Positions 24,254 through 31,266 of a stretch of 31,266 bases of DNA are shown in pieces. How positions within the stretch are numbered: the first letter of the stretch is position 1; each line of letters starts with the position of its first letter. The notes under the pieces were generated by a model, which saw only the letters and a list, made by a program, of their open reading frames with translations, ran no database searches and was not told the origin of the DNA. This DNA is from Paradesertivirga sp965650335. GTDB taxonomy: Bacteria; Bacteroidota; Bacteroidia; Sphingobacteriales; Sphingobacteriaceae. The position numbers and the translations under genes were made by a program. The stretch covers positions 1 to 31,266 of the forward strand of contig CBFGOI010000051.1 of NCBI GenBank assembly GCA_965650335.1, given 5' to 3'.

Positions 24254-25078
24254 ATGCAAAAATGTAAATTCACTTTCGTTGCGTTGTTATGCATTGCAAT
24301 GATCACTTCATGTAAAAAAGAAAGTGCCCAGGAAGCCAGCGACGCTGTTTCTGTGCCTCAAAAAGGTTCCGCAAAAACACTTGTTTCGTGGCAGACTGTA
24401 ATCCCTGCAAGCTCTTTTAGTTCGTTTGGTACTTACTGGAACAATCTGTATCCCTGGGGATCTGACCATAATGGAACGGCACGTATGAGAACTGAAAATA
24501 TTTCGGTTTCCGCTGGTGTCCTTACATTTACAAGTACACCAACCTCCGGTGTAGGAAACAGTAACAAAGACCCTTTTTTACCAATACATTACTATTCAGG
24601 AGCAGTTCACGCTAAGGCGATACCTGTAGTTAATGACACTTATCCAAAATGGAGATTTTCTGCCGAGGTGCAAAGTCCTTCCCAAAGAGGCACCTGGCCG
24701 GCATGGTGGATCACCGGGGCGGATTCATGGCCACCAGAAGCCGATATCATGGAATTTAAAGGCAGCACTACTACCTGGACAAACACTTACAAAAACACCA
24801 GTGGTGGCTGGTCTAGCCAGGGGCACGTAATTTCGAGTCCGGCAAACTGGCACACTTACACCGCTTATCTTACCAAAATCAACGCTACCGATGTTAAAGT
24901 TGAGTACTGGATAGATGGCACTTTAAAAGCCACTCACACCGGGGCAAATTTTGTGGGCAAACGTTTTAATATTATTCTCAACTATCAAATGGAAGGATCG
25001 TCCGGCTCTCCAGGTCCCACCGGAACAACTTACATGAGAATGAGAAACGTTGTTGTTCAAAAGAGCGCAACATTATAA
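24254..25078 (+). CDS. GH16-type glycoside hydrolase lipoprotein, copy 2
   Basis: The 274-residue paralogue of the gene at 16305 has lipobox MITSC ending at Cys20, then KKESAQ. Its catalytic ExDxxE motif is EADIME at 162-167 in WPPEADIMEFKG, so the presumed nucleophile is Glu162 and the acid/base Glu167. YPWGSDHNGTARM and GTWPAWWITG are shared with copy 1 almost unchanged, while the linker and loop regions differ. It is divergent from the PL9 pectate lyase and is followed by a terminator. Outer-membrane or periplasmic lipid anchoring is expected. The substrate is a beta-glucan or other GH16 target, not resolved by sequence. Confidence 0.88.
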   Translation: MQKCKFTFVALLCIAMITSCKKESAQEASDAVSVPQKGSAKTLVSWQTVIPASSFSSFGTYWNNLYPWGSDHNGTARMRTENISVSAGVLTFTSTPTSGVGNSNKDPFLPIHYYSGAVHAKAIPVVNDTYPKWRFSAEVQSPSQRGTWPAWWITGADSWPPEADIMEFKGSTTTWTNTYKNTSGGWSSQGHVISSPANWHTYTAYLTKINATDVKVEYWIDGTLKATHTGANFVGKRFNIILNYQMEGSSGSPGPTGTTYMRMRNVVVQKSATL

Positions 25079-25127
25079 GCAACTAAAGATAAAAGCTTCC
25101 CTTCTTTCCGATGGAAATTGGAACAAT

Positions 25128-25163
25128 AAACCAGTAAAGCCTTGTATAGAGCTTTGCTGGTTT
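25128..25163 (+). terminator. Terminator of GH16 copy 2
   Basis: AAACCAGTAAAGC and GCTTTGCTGGTTT pair over 12 of 13 positions around a 10-base loop, followed by CATTTTTT. Confidence 0.85.
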
Positions 25164-25508
25164 CATTTTTTAGGCCGGGCAGAGATATACCGTCTATACA
25201 ATGCCATGTTACTTCTATTGTTAGTACCTAGAATCTAACCCCTTTTTCCCGCTTCATGCTTCTGTAAATTCTCAAAATCTTCCCAAAGGCATATCAGGGG
25301 AATTTTCTTCCGGTGGTGGTAAGCCGAAATGTGTGATATACTAACTCTTAACAAGCTGTGCATCCGCAAGCTCGCCGAAAACACGAACTAAGGCGGCCTG
25401 GAAAATTTAGGGAATGAGAATTTAATTCACATCCCAATACAACTCTTGAATATCATGAACAAGGAAGAAATAACAGCGTTGCTAGAATCATAATCTTGCG
25501 AAATATTT
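25164..25508. other. Gene-poor stretch before the acyltransferase gene
   Basis: There is no gene of normal size. A 12-residue open frame, MNKEEITALLES (25455-25493), ends 15 bases before the acyltransferase start; it could be a leader peptide or chance. No promoter with a good TAnnTTTG box was found. Confidence 0.4.
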
Positions 25509-26390
25509 ATGAAAAGAATCCTATTTTCTTTTGAAACTGGCTTACTTTATCTTATTTCTCTATTGCCTTTCAGGGTTATATACGTAATATCTGATTCGCT
25601 GTGTTTTATCCTGTTCTATCTGTTTAAATATCGGAAGACTGTGGTTTATGATAATCTTAGAAAATCTTTTCCAGAAAAAACAAGGTCCGAGATAAATGTT
25701 ATTGCAAAAGGATTTTATCACTTTTTATGCGATCAGATATTGGAATCGGTAAAGATGCTTACTATTTCCAAACAAACGGTAAAGAAGCGTTTTAAGTTAA
25801 ATAATATTGAAGAAGTTACCCATCATTTTGAGAACAACAAATCGGTAATTGCAGTAACCGGGCACTATGGTAATTGGGAGTGGGGAAGTTTAATTATTTC
25901 GATTTTTTCGATTTTAGTTCCGCAGCCGGTGATTATAATTTATAAACCAATTAGTGATAAGCGGTTTGAACAGCTGGTAAATAAAATGAGAAGTAAGTTT
26001 AACGCCTCGCTTGTCCCCATGAAAAGTACATTGAGAAAGATCGTAGAATACAAAGATAAACTGTACGTGGCGGTTATGGTGAGTGACCAAACACCCGCCA
26101 AATCGGAAATAAAATATTTTACGCAATTTATGAATCAGCGTACGCCGGTTTTTCAAGGTATAGAGAAACTGGCTAAGATGACTAAAGATCCTGTAGTTTA
26201 CTGTCACATCAACCGCTCTAAACGCGGGTATTATGATTGTACTTTTGAAACTTTATTCGATAGGCCTGAACTTACGGCCGAAAAAGAGATAACGAATACC
26301 TATACCAGAAAACTGGAAGAGAAAATTCGTGAAAAACCAGAACTTTGGTTGTGGTCTCACAGAAGGTGGAAGTATAGTGTAGAAGCATGA
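25509..26390 (+). CDS. LpxL/HtrB-like lipid A acyltransferase
   Basis: The 293-residue protein belongs to the lysophospholipid acyltransferase superfamily, LpxL/HtrB branch, which adds secondary acyl chains to lipid A at the inner membrane. It has an N-terminal hydrophobic anchor (about 8-40), and the catalytic motif H-x4-E is His119 to Glu124 in TGHYGNWEWG. A conserved VSDQTPAKSEIKYF stretch and the C-terminal LWLWSHRRWKYS complete the family pattern. Which acyl position or chain it adds is unknown. It is flanked by convergent DUF2200, with a hairpin between. Confidence 0.9.
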   Translation: MKRILFSFETGLLYLISLLPFRVIYVISDSLCFILFYLFKYRKTVVYDNLRKSFPEKTRSEINVIAKGFYHFLCDQILESVKMLTISKQTVKKRFKLNNIEEVTHHFENNKSVIAVTGHYGNWEWGSLIISIFSILVPQPVIIIYKPISDKRFEQLVNKMRSKFNASLVPMKSTLRKIVEYKDKLYVAVMVSDQTPAKSEIKYFTQFMNQRTPVFQGIEKLAKMTKDPVVYCHINRSKRGYYDCTFETLFDRPELTAEKEITNTYTRKLEEKIREKPELWLWSHRRWKYSVEA

Positions 26391-26418
26391 AAGAGGAGCC
26401 TTTACAGATTAATAAACA

Positions 26419-26454
26419 CTGAATAAGAAGCGCTGCGCTGAACTTTTTATTCAG
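26419..26454. terminator. Hairpin between convergent acyltransferase and DUF2200 genes
   Basis: CTGAATAAGAAG pairs with CTTTTTATTCAG over 12 positions (one G-T) with a 12-base loop. It is placed to end transcription from both sides, but T-runs are short. Confidence 0.55.
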
Positions 26455-26493
26455 AAAGCCTGTTGTTTAATGTTTGGGAATGAATTTAAGGTT

Positions 26494-26859
26494 TTACGAG
26501 CCGCGCAAAATCTTCTCCATCTTTCTGCCTTTCGCCAACTCATCCACCAGCTTATCCAGATACCTCACCTGCCGTGTCAAAGGATCCTCGATTTCCTCCA
26601 CGCGGTAGCCGCAGATTACTCCCGTGATGAGGTGGGCATTGGCGTTGAGCGAAGCATGTTCGAAGAATGTTTCAAAAGTTACATCTTCTTTTATTAATTC
26701 CTGCAACTTCTGATCATCGAAGCCTGTTAACCATTTCATGACCTGATGCAACTCTTCTTTTGTTCTGCCTTTCTTCTCCACTTTTGCTACATACATGGGA
26801 TAGACAGAGGCGAAGGCCATTTTTGCTATACGTTGGTTTTGTGTGTTAGAACTGTTCAT
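26494..26859 (-). CDS. DUF2200 family protein
   Basis: This 121-residue cytosolic protein matches the DUF2200 family: RIAKMAFASVYPMYVAKVEKKGRTKEEL at the N-terminus, a central WLTGFD segment, NANAHLITGVICGYRVEEI, and a closing RQVRYLDKLVDELAKGRKMEKILR. The family is widespread in bacteria and has no known biochemical role to my knowledge. It is followed by a convergent acyltransferase and preceded by a 415-base gene-free region. Family call is good; function unknown. Confidence 0.88.
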   Translation of the reverse strand: MNSSNTQNQRIAKMAFASVYPMYVAKVEKKGRTKEELHQVMKWLTGFDDQKLQELIKEDVTFETFFEHASLNANAHLITGVICGYRVEEIEDPLTRQVRYLDKLVDELAKGRKMEKILRGS

Positions 26860-27274
26860 ACCTTATATTTTCGCGTTAATCTTTCCTATTGTCAAAAATC
26901 AAAGAGCTTCTGTTTTACGAACGTGAACCCGTTAACTTTTCGGATCGTTACAATCTTTATTTCGAAAATAAGCAGATTTGACAAAGCCCCCTATTGATTT
27001 GTCTTTTAAACAATGTTCTTTAATGTAAGAATAAAGATTAGAATAAAGAAAAGTTACCGAAAAGGGGTTCATTTGTTAAAATACGTATGTAAATAGTGAT
27101 GTTTTTGACTTCAATTACTTAAAACACGGTGAATTGCAAGCAGTTAACATATGAGCCCTTATAAATTTACAACGAATGTCTCCCCTTTCTGGTTATTTGT
27201 ATCAGATAAGCTTACCTCTCAAGTAAGCATATCTAAAATTAATTAACTAACTAATAATAATTATTAACCAAAAC
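26860..27274. other. Gene-free region upstream of GH12
   Basis: This holds the divergent control regions of DUF2200 and GH12. It contains the fold-back repeat at 26924-27071 and a small hairpin, GCTTAC / GTAAGC, at 27210-27228 in the likely GH12 leader. No consensus promoter was recognised. Confidence 0.6.
26924..27071. repeat. Nested inverted repeats forming a fold-back element
   Basis: The outer arms are TGAACCC and CTTTTCGG (26924-26943, with 5 extra bases between them) against CCGAAAAGGGGTTCA (27057-27071). Inside, AATCTTTATT (26952-26961) matches AATAAAGATT (27030-27039), and GACAAA (26980-26985) matches TTTGTC (26998-27003). The nesting is in register, so the whole 148 bases could fold into one long imperfect hairpin, as in a MITE-like element or structured RNA. 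Confidence 0.5.
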
Positions 27275-28027
27275 ATGAAAACAAAAGGAATTTTATTTCT
27301 GGCCGTAATGGCATTAGCAACAGCTTGTAAAAAAGAAGACCCTGCAGCACCTGAGACTTCATCTGTAAAAGCGGTATGGAGCTCTAGCGACCGATGGGCA
27401 AGCTGGTCTAACGGAGGTTACACCGTTTACAACAATGTGTGGGGCGCTAATTATGGTCCTCAAAGTATTTGGGCTAATTCTTACTCGAACTGGGGTGTAT
27501 GGTGTAACCACACAGGAGGTGGTATCAAATCATATCCTAATTCAACTAAGTATGTAGGAAGATCGTTAAGCAGCCTTGGCAGTTGCAAATCAAGTTTTAA
27601 TGCCGGTACACCTTCGGGCGGTGCTTGGTCTTCTACCTACGATATATGGGATAACAATCATCAGCATGAAACAATGCTTTGGATGAATTATACCAGCAAC
27701 TCAAACGGAAGTGGTAACATTAAACCGATTTCTTACAACTGGAATTCAAGTGGCAATCCTGTGCCTGTGTATACCAACGTTTCCGTTGGTGGCCACACAT
27801 GGAACGTATTCAGAGGAAATAATGGCGGTAATAATGTATACTCCTTCTTGAGAACAAGCAAAACAAACAGTGGTACTGTTGATGTTCTTGCCATTCAAAG
27901 ATGGATACAAGCTAGAGGATGGTTTGGCAATATCACTTTAGGTGAAGTACAATATGGCTTTGAAATCACTAATACTAATGGTGGTGCAAACTTTAATTGC
28001 AATAGCTATAGCGTATCTTACTGGTAA
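27275..28027 (+). CDS. GH12 endoglucanase/xyloglucanase lipoprotein
   Basis: This 250-residue lipoprotein (lipobox ALATAC ending at Cys18, then KKED) has a GH12 jelly-roll rich in Trp, Asn and Gly. GH12 enzymes cleave beta-1,4-glucan or xyloglucan with retention. The nucleophile is probably Glu132 in HETMLWMNY, and the acid/base Glu230 in GEVQYGFEI. The early WASWSNGGYTVYNNVWG and the STYDIWDNN segment also fit the family. It lacks carbohydrate-binding modules. A strong terminator follows. It is followed downstream by the PL10 pectate lyase, with a gap of about 380 bases, so the two need not be co-transcribed. Confidence 0.87.
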   Translation: MKTKGILFLAVMALATACKKEDPAAPETSSVKAVWSSSDRWASWSNGGYTVYNNVWGANYGPQSIWANSYSNWGVWCNHTGGGIKSYPNSTKYVGRSLSSLGSCKSSFNAGTPSGGAWSSTYDIWDNNHQHETMLWMNYTSNSNGSGNIKPISYNWNSSGNPVPVYTNVSVGGHTWNVFRGNNGGNNVYSFLRTSKTNSGTVDVLAIQRWIQARGWFGNITLGEVQYGFEITNTNGGANFNCNSYSVSYW

Positions 28028-28046
28028 TCATTAGCGAAAGTAATTT

Positions 28047-28072
28047 AAGGCCGCTCCGAAAAGAGCGGCCTT
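28047..28072 (+). terminator. Terminator of GH12
   Basis: A perfect 10-bp GC-rich stem (AAGGCCGCTC / GAGCGGCCTT) with a CGAAAA loop is followed by TCTTTTTATA, 19 bases after the GH12 stop. Confidence 0.93.
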
Positions 28073-28201
28073 TCTTTTTATAGCCGTTTTCGTTTTCCTT
28101 ACAAATTGTTTCTCGCATTGCTGGCCCTGGTTAAACAGCCGAATACAAAGCTTACTCAAAATACACGCGACTTGTGTGCGCTACCTGGCGCTTATTTAAA
28201 T

Positions 28202-28216
28202 TTGTTCATTGAACAA
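28202..28216. repeat. TTGTTCA-N1-TGAACAA palindrome
   Basis: Perfect 7-base arms flank a single T, about 195 bases upstream of the PL10 start. This is the size and form of an operator for a dimeric regulator, but no regulator gene is present in the window. Confidence 0.45.
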
Positions 28217-28410
28217 GCCAAAATGATCAATGGACCTCGGCTAATTTAAGCTGACATTAAGAGGTTGTCAAAAGTAATCCCCATTTCAAATCGGCTTATG
28301 CAAAGCTCAGAGGTAAACAAAATATTACATCCAGAACAAGTGGTTTTACGTAGCTTTCCCTCAATTTAAGATCGAAATACCAAACCAGCGGTTATTAGCC
28401 AAATTTAAAA

Positions 28411-29607
28411 ATGAAATATAAAAACCTGATGCCGGCTAAAGTTGCCATCTTTCTACTTGGATTAGGTTGCACACTTTATTGCCAATCTGCGAGAGCTCAA
28501 AAAAACGATGGAGGCTTTCAATATACGCAAGTTGATCCGGGCCCATTTGCAGACAATGCAAATCACTGGTATGGCATAGCCGACAAAGGCAACATCATCA
28601 ATGCGCGACCGGGCAGACCAAAATATAAACCAACCGAGCTGGTAAACATCGCAGACAATATCTTACTCTTTCAAAAAGTTAATGGCGGATGGCCAAAGAA
28701 TTACGATGTGTTCGCCATACTTACAACCGATCAAAAAGATAGCGTACGGGCTGCTAAGAATGACCTCCATACTACTTTTGATAACGGAAGTACATACAAT
28801 CAGATAGTGGTTCTGGCGAATGTATATACGGTTACTAAAGACCGTAAATATAAAACGGCAGCACTCAAAGGTTTTGATTTCATTCTGGCCTCACAATACC
28901 AGAACGGGGGCTGGCCTCAATATTATCCGCTCGAAAACAATTATAGCAGGCACATTACTTTTAACGACGGGAATTTTACCGGGATCATGACCCTTCTACG
29001 TGATGTTTATGTCAATCGGCCTGAATACGATTTTTTAACAAACGATTATAGAAAAAGGCTCAAAGCTGCTTATGAAAAGGGACTGGACTGCATTGTTAAA
29101 ACCCAGATCAATGATTCAGGCAAACCCACAGCATGGTGTCAGCAGCATGATGAAATAACCCTGCAGCCAGCCTGGGCACGTAAATTTGAACCGCCAAGTA
29201 TCTGTAACAAAGAGAGTGCAGATCTTGTACTTTTCTTAATGGAAATAGATAATCCTAAAAAAGAGATTATCAGCGCCGTACATAACGCTGCAAGATGGTT
29301 CAGAGAATCTGCCATCATGAATACAGTGGTTAAAACCGTTCAGGCTCAGCCCCAGGCAAGCTCTTACCGTGTTTCCAGAACCGACAGAGTAGTGGTAACA
29401 GATTCTGCCGCAGCGCCGATCTGGACAAGGTTTTATGAATTGAAGACTCATAGGCCAATGTTCTGCAACCGCGACAGCAAGGTAGTGTATTCTCTTGCAG
29501 AAGTGGACCGCGAAAGACGCGACGGATATGGCTGGTATACCTACTCCCCGCAACAAGTGCTTAATAAATATCCTGAATGGCTAAAGAAGCATCCTGAAGA
29601 TAAATAA
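28411..29607 (+). CDS. PL10 pectate lyase
   Basis: This 398-residue secreted protein (signal peptide about 1-29, ending SARAQ) belongs to PL10, which cleaves polygalacturonate by beta-elimination with Ca. The alpha-toroid motifs are NGGWPKNYD (91-99), FDNGSTYNQ with Asp124 and Asn125, and QNGGWPQYYPL followed by SRHITFNDG with Asp186. WCQQHDE (242-248) precedes ARKFEPPS, in which Arg257 is the likely catalytic base. The 62-residue gap between Asp124 and Asp186 equals that I recall between the key Asp residues of Cellvibrio Pel10A. No binding modules or lipobox. It lies downstream of GH12. Confidence 0.92.
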   Translation: MKYKNLMPAKVAIFLLGLGCTLYCQSARAQKNDGGFQYTQVDPGPFADNANHWYGIADKGNIINARPGRPKYKPTELVNIADNILLFQKVNGGWPKNYDVFAILTTDQKDSVRAAKNDLHTTFDNGSTYNQIVVLANVYTVTKDRKYKTAALKGFDFILASQYQNGGWPQYYPLENNYSRHITFNDGNFTGIMTLLRDVYVNRPEYDFLTNDYRKRLKAAYEKGLDCIVKTQINDSGKPTAWCQQHDEITLQPAWARKFEPPSICNKESADLVLFLMEIDNPKKEIISAVHNAARWFRESAIMNTVVKTVQAQPQASSYRVSRTDRVVVTDSAAAPIWTRFYELKTHRPMFCNRDSKVVYSLAEVDRERRDGYGWYTYSPQQVLNKYPEWLKKHPEDK

Positions 29608-29748
29608 CAGGGAAGATATACTCGAAATGCCAGGACTTATTCGTGTCTCAGTGTTCGCGTGTCGCGTGTGTTAAATACAAAAATCGATCAAAATGCACAT
29701 GTGACACGCATGCCAGCTTGAAAACCGACACCCGCTTTGAGGCTTTTG

Positions 29749-30960
29749 TCATTCCTCGCTTAGCATGTTTACAGCCCAACCAATTTCAGGCTTAATATTA
29801 AAGGTTCTCTGATTTTGTTTTACGCCCATGAAACCAGCCCAAAATTCCATTTTATACATGCCCACAATATTTTTGGCATTATCCTGAATTTCAAATAAAA
29901 ACGGTACACATGCCATTTCTTTCGGCAAAATACCAATGCTTTTAATCTCGTTAAATTTAGATCGCGTAAGATTTATAGTTCGGTCTAACTTCCTGTTGGC
30001 AATAATAACTCCGGCGGATTGTATGGGACTAATTGAGAAAGGTGTTCTAATCTTACTAGAATCTTGAGAATGGTTAGTCGCTTTTATTGCTGGGGTAGCA
30101 CTACCTTCAAGATAGGGATAGAATTTGAGAAACCAGCCATCAATACCGTCATAGGATCCATACACTCCGGTTTTGTGATATTTTACCATATTCATCCAAA
30201 AATCCTTGTCGAACTTCCCTCTTTTTGTATCTATTATTTTCCGGATAACCGGCTTTAATTCGGAAGTCCACCATTCCAGATCGTAACGAGACAGATAATC
30301 TAAGCGCCTGATTATCTTCTCCCAATCGTCAACACTTCCCTCAATTGTAACTTCGGGAATTCCACAGCCCACCATAACGACTTTATAGTTAAAAAACTCT
30401 TTCATGGATTCCATGATTGTAATCTGCCCAGCTATCAGCGATGTGGGCGTAGTGGTCGTAAAATCTGCCGATAAGTTTTCTGCGAGTTTCTGGCCCGTGT
30501 ATGCAGAGATTTGTTGTACAAATTCGGGGAATACACTCTCCCATGGAAAAACGGCCAGACCTTCTGTCCCGATCATATTCCGCGTAACACGCAGTTCCTT
30601 TCTATTCTTAAAATCTACGAGCAATGACCTTAATGCTTCCGGATTACTATTCACATGATGAGAAAATCCCTGACATATCAACAGCCAGGCAATGTCAGGA
30701 CTGATGGTCACAGGATAATGATTCTGGTAGGCCCGTAAATAGCCTGTAATAACGGGCCGTGTTCCTAACTCCGCCAAGTCGTCTGTAACCGACAATTTGA
30801 GAAAATTCTTACGTATCCCTCCAAATAACTTATCGGGAGCAACGGTTGGCAACAATTTTTCAGGCTTACTCAGATTTTCTATATGGTAAGTACTCTGTTG
30901 GGCATAAGTTCCTCCAGTGGACAGGAGAAAGAACAGGAATATCCTGTTAAGCTTGTTCAT
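29749..30960 (-). CDS. Secreted DUF4419 protein
   Basis: This 403-residue protein begins with a signal peptide, FLFFLLSTGGTYAQ, reading from the ATG at 30960; an in-frame ATG seven codons upstream would interrupt it less well. The body matches DUF4419: SPDIAWLLICQGFSHHVN near the start, then FTTTTPTSLIAGQITIMESMKEFF, and YDLEWWTSELKPVIRKI. The family is found in bacteria and eukaryotes without known function. Secretion is shown by the leader. It is convergent with the pectate lyase gene. No operon partner in the window. Function unknown. Confidence 0.85.
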   Translation of the reverse strand: MNKLNRIFLFFLLSTGGTYAQQSTYHIENLSKPEKLLPTVAPDKLFGGIRKNFLKLSVTDDLAELGTRPVITGYLRAYQNHYPVTISPDIAWLLICQGFSHHVNSNPEALRSLLVDFKNRKELRVTRNMIGTEGLAVFPWESVFPEFVQQISAYTGQKLAENLSADFTTTTPTSLIAGQITIMESMKEFFNYKVVMVGCGIPEVTIEGSVDDWEKIIRRLDYLSRYDLEWWTSELKPVIRKIIDTKRGKFDKDFWMNMVKYHKTGVYGSYDGIDGWFLKFYPYLEGSATPAIKATNHSQDSSKIRTPFSISPIQSAGVIIANRKLDRTINLTRSKFNEIKSIGILPKEMACVPFLFEIQDNAKNIVGMYKMEFWAGFMGVKQNQRTFNIKPEIGWAVNMLSEE

Positions 30961-31150
30961 TGTGCTGTACTTTAAGTTCATCGAGTGTCTTTTTAAGATC
31001 TGTTTTTCAGCTTTTTAAATATCCTCATACCGCACATGCTGATTGTAATACAAAGTAGGGATTAAAAACACATGTCGAAAGTTTCGTGAAAAGAAATTAG
31101 ACTTTTAGGAAAAAGCGATTAGGTAGTTGCACGTAGCAGGAATGCTTTTA

Positions 31151-31266
31151 TCACTTTTTGGTGTCCGCATCCACGGAGCTTTCCTGAGGATTGACGGAAC
31201 CTTCCTGATAATTGACGGCGTCTTCCTGATAATTGGCGGGGTCTTCCTGATAAATGACGGAGCTTT
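31151..31266 (-). CDS. Possible repeat-containing protein, C-terminus only
   Basis: The minus strand has a frame open to the right edge that ends at TGA (31153-31151). It encodes acidic heptads of the form NYQEDAV, followed by SSVDADTKK. All three minus frames stay open across the repeats, because the unit is 21 bases. The acidic frame is preferred for its ordinary composition and polar C-terminus. Only the last 37 residues are visible, so the gene is uncertain. Confidence 0.35.
   Translation of the reverse strand, partial: SSVIYQEDPANYQEDAVNYQEGSVNPQESSVDADTKK
31181..31266. repeat. 21-bp tandem repeat array truncated by the window edge
   Basis: Four 21-base units start at 31181, 31202, 31223 and 31244, with a further TT at 31265, so a fifth unit is cut off. 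The core is TTCCTGATAATTGACGG, with changes mainly in the last four bases and at unit positions 8, 9, 11 and 14. A degenerate earlier unit may lie at 31161-31180. Confidence 0.9.

Larger units (their letters stand above)
28028..28410. other. Gene-free region before the PL10 gene
   Basis: This contains the GH12 terminator and a palindrome at 28202-28216. No gene or consensus -7 box was seen. The PL10 start is preceded by AAATTTAAAA, an A/T-rich leader. Confidence 0.5.

Noticed and set aside
25050..25238. Plus-strand 62-codon frame after GH16 copy 2
   Set aside because: It overlaps the end of GH16 and runs through its terminator.
29657..29709. GCGTGTC / GACACGC inverted repeat after PL10
   Set aside because: Seven-base arms 39 bases apart with no T-run are too weak to call a terminator.
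31161..31266. CRISPR array
   Set aside because: The units follow each other directly with no unique spacers, and the 21-base unit itself varies.

Overview
This window looks like the chromosome of a Bacteroidota member, most likely Sphingobacteriaceae and Pedobacter-like. The evidence is: a consensus Bacteroidota promoter (TTTG-N19-TATATTTG) before rpmE; near absence of Shine-Dalgarno sequences, with one exception before the TerC gene; a type B L31 next to the Bacteroidota-specific alternative GlmU; a NagB fused to a PIG-L domain; and several lipoproteins whose mature N-terminus begins CKKE or CKKD. No rRNA, tRNA, CRISPR array or intact insertion sequence was seen.

From 1 to 13 kb the content is mostly housekeeping. 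On the minus strand lie rpmE, an alternative glmU and tpiA, then methylmalonyl-CoA epimerase. On the plus strand follow iscS-iscU-iscA, with repeat-bearing gaps between the genes, and a long-chain acyl-CoA synthetase. After a convergent hairpin come the NagB/PIG-L fusion, a lipoprotein NodB-type polysaccharide deacetylase and a TerC-family membrane protein (all minus), then galK (plus).

From 12.6 to 16 kb there is a small membrane protein, a 390-base stretch holding a possible gene relic, a cbpA-cbpM co-chaperone pair, a secreted protein of unknown function and a small acidic protein.

From 16 to 31 kb carbohydrate-active enzymes are interspersed with other genes: two paralogous GH16 lipoproteins, a compact PL9 pectate lyase lipoprotein, a GH12 lipoprotein and a secreted PL10 pectate lyase. 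Together they would cut pectin and beta-glucan or xyloglucan type plant wall polymers at the cell surface or in the periplasm. There is no SusC/SusD pair and no sensor regulator in the window, so this is not a canonical polysaccharide utilisation locus. Between them lie metE under a clear cobalamin riboswitch, two alpha/beta hydrolases, a single-domain PAS protein, an LpxL-like acyltransferase, a DUF2200 protein and a secreted DUF4419 protein.

The most unusual structures are an in-phase 21-bp tandem repeat array cut off by the right edge, a fold-back repeat of about 150 bp upstream of GH12, two hairpins in the divergent PL9/GH16 control region, and an 18-bp inverted repeat between iscU and iscA. 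No clearly new multi-gene system was identified.
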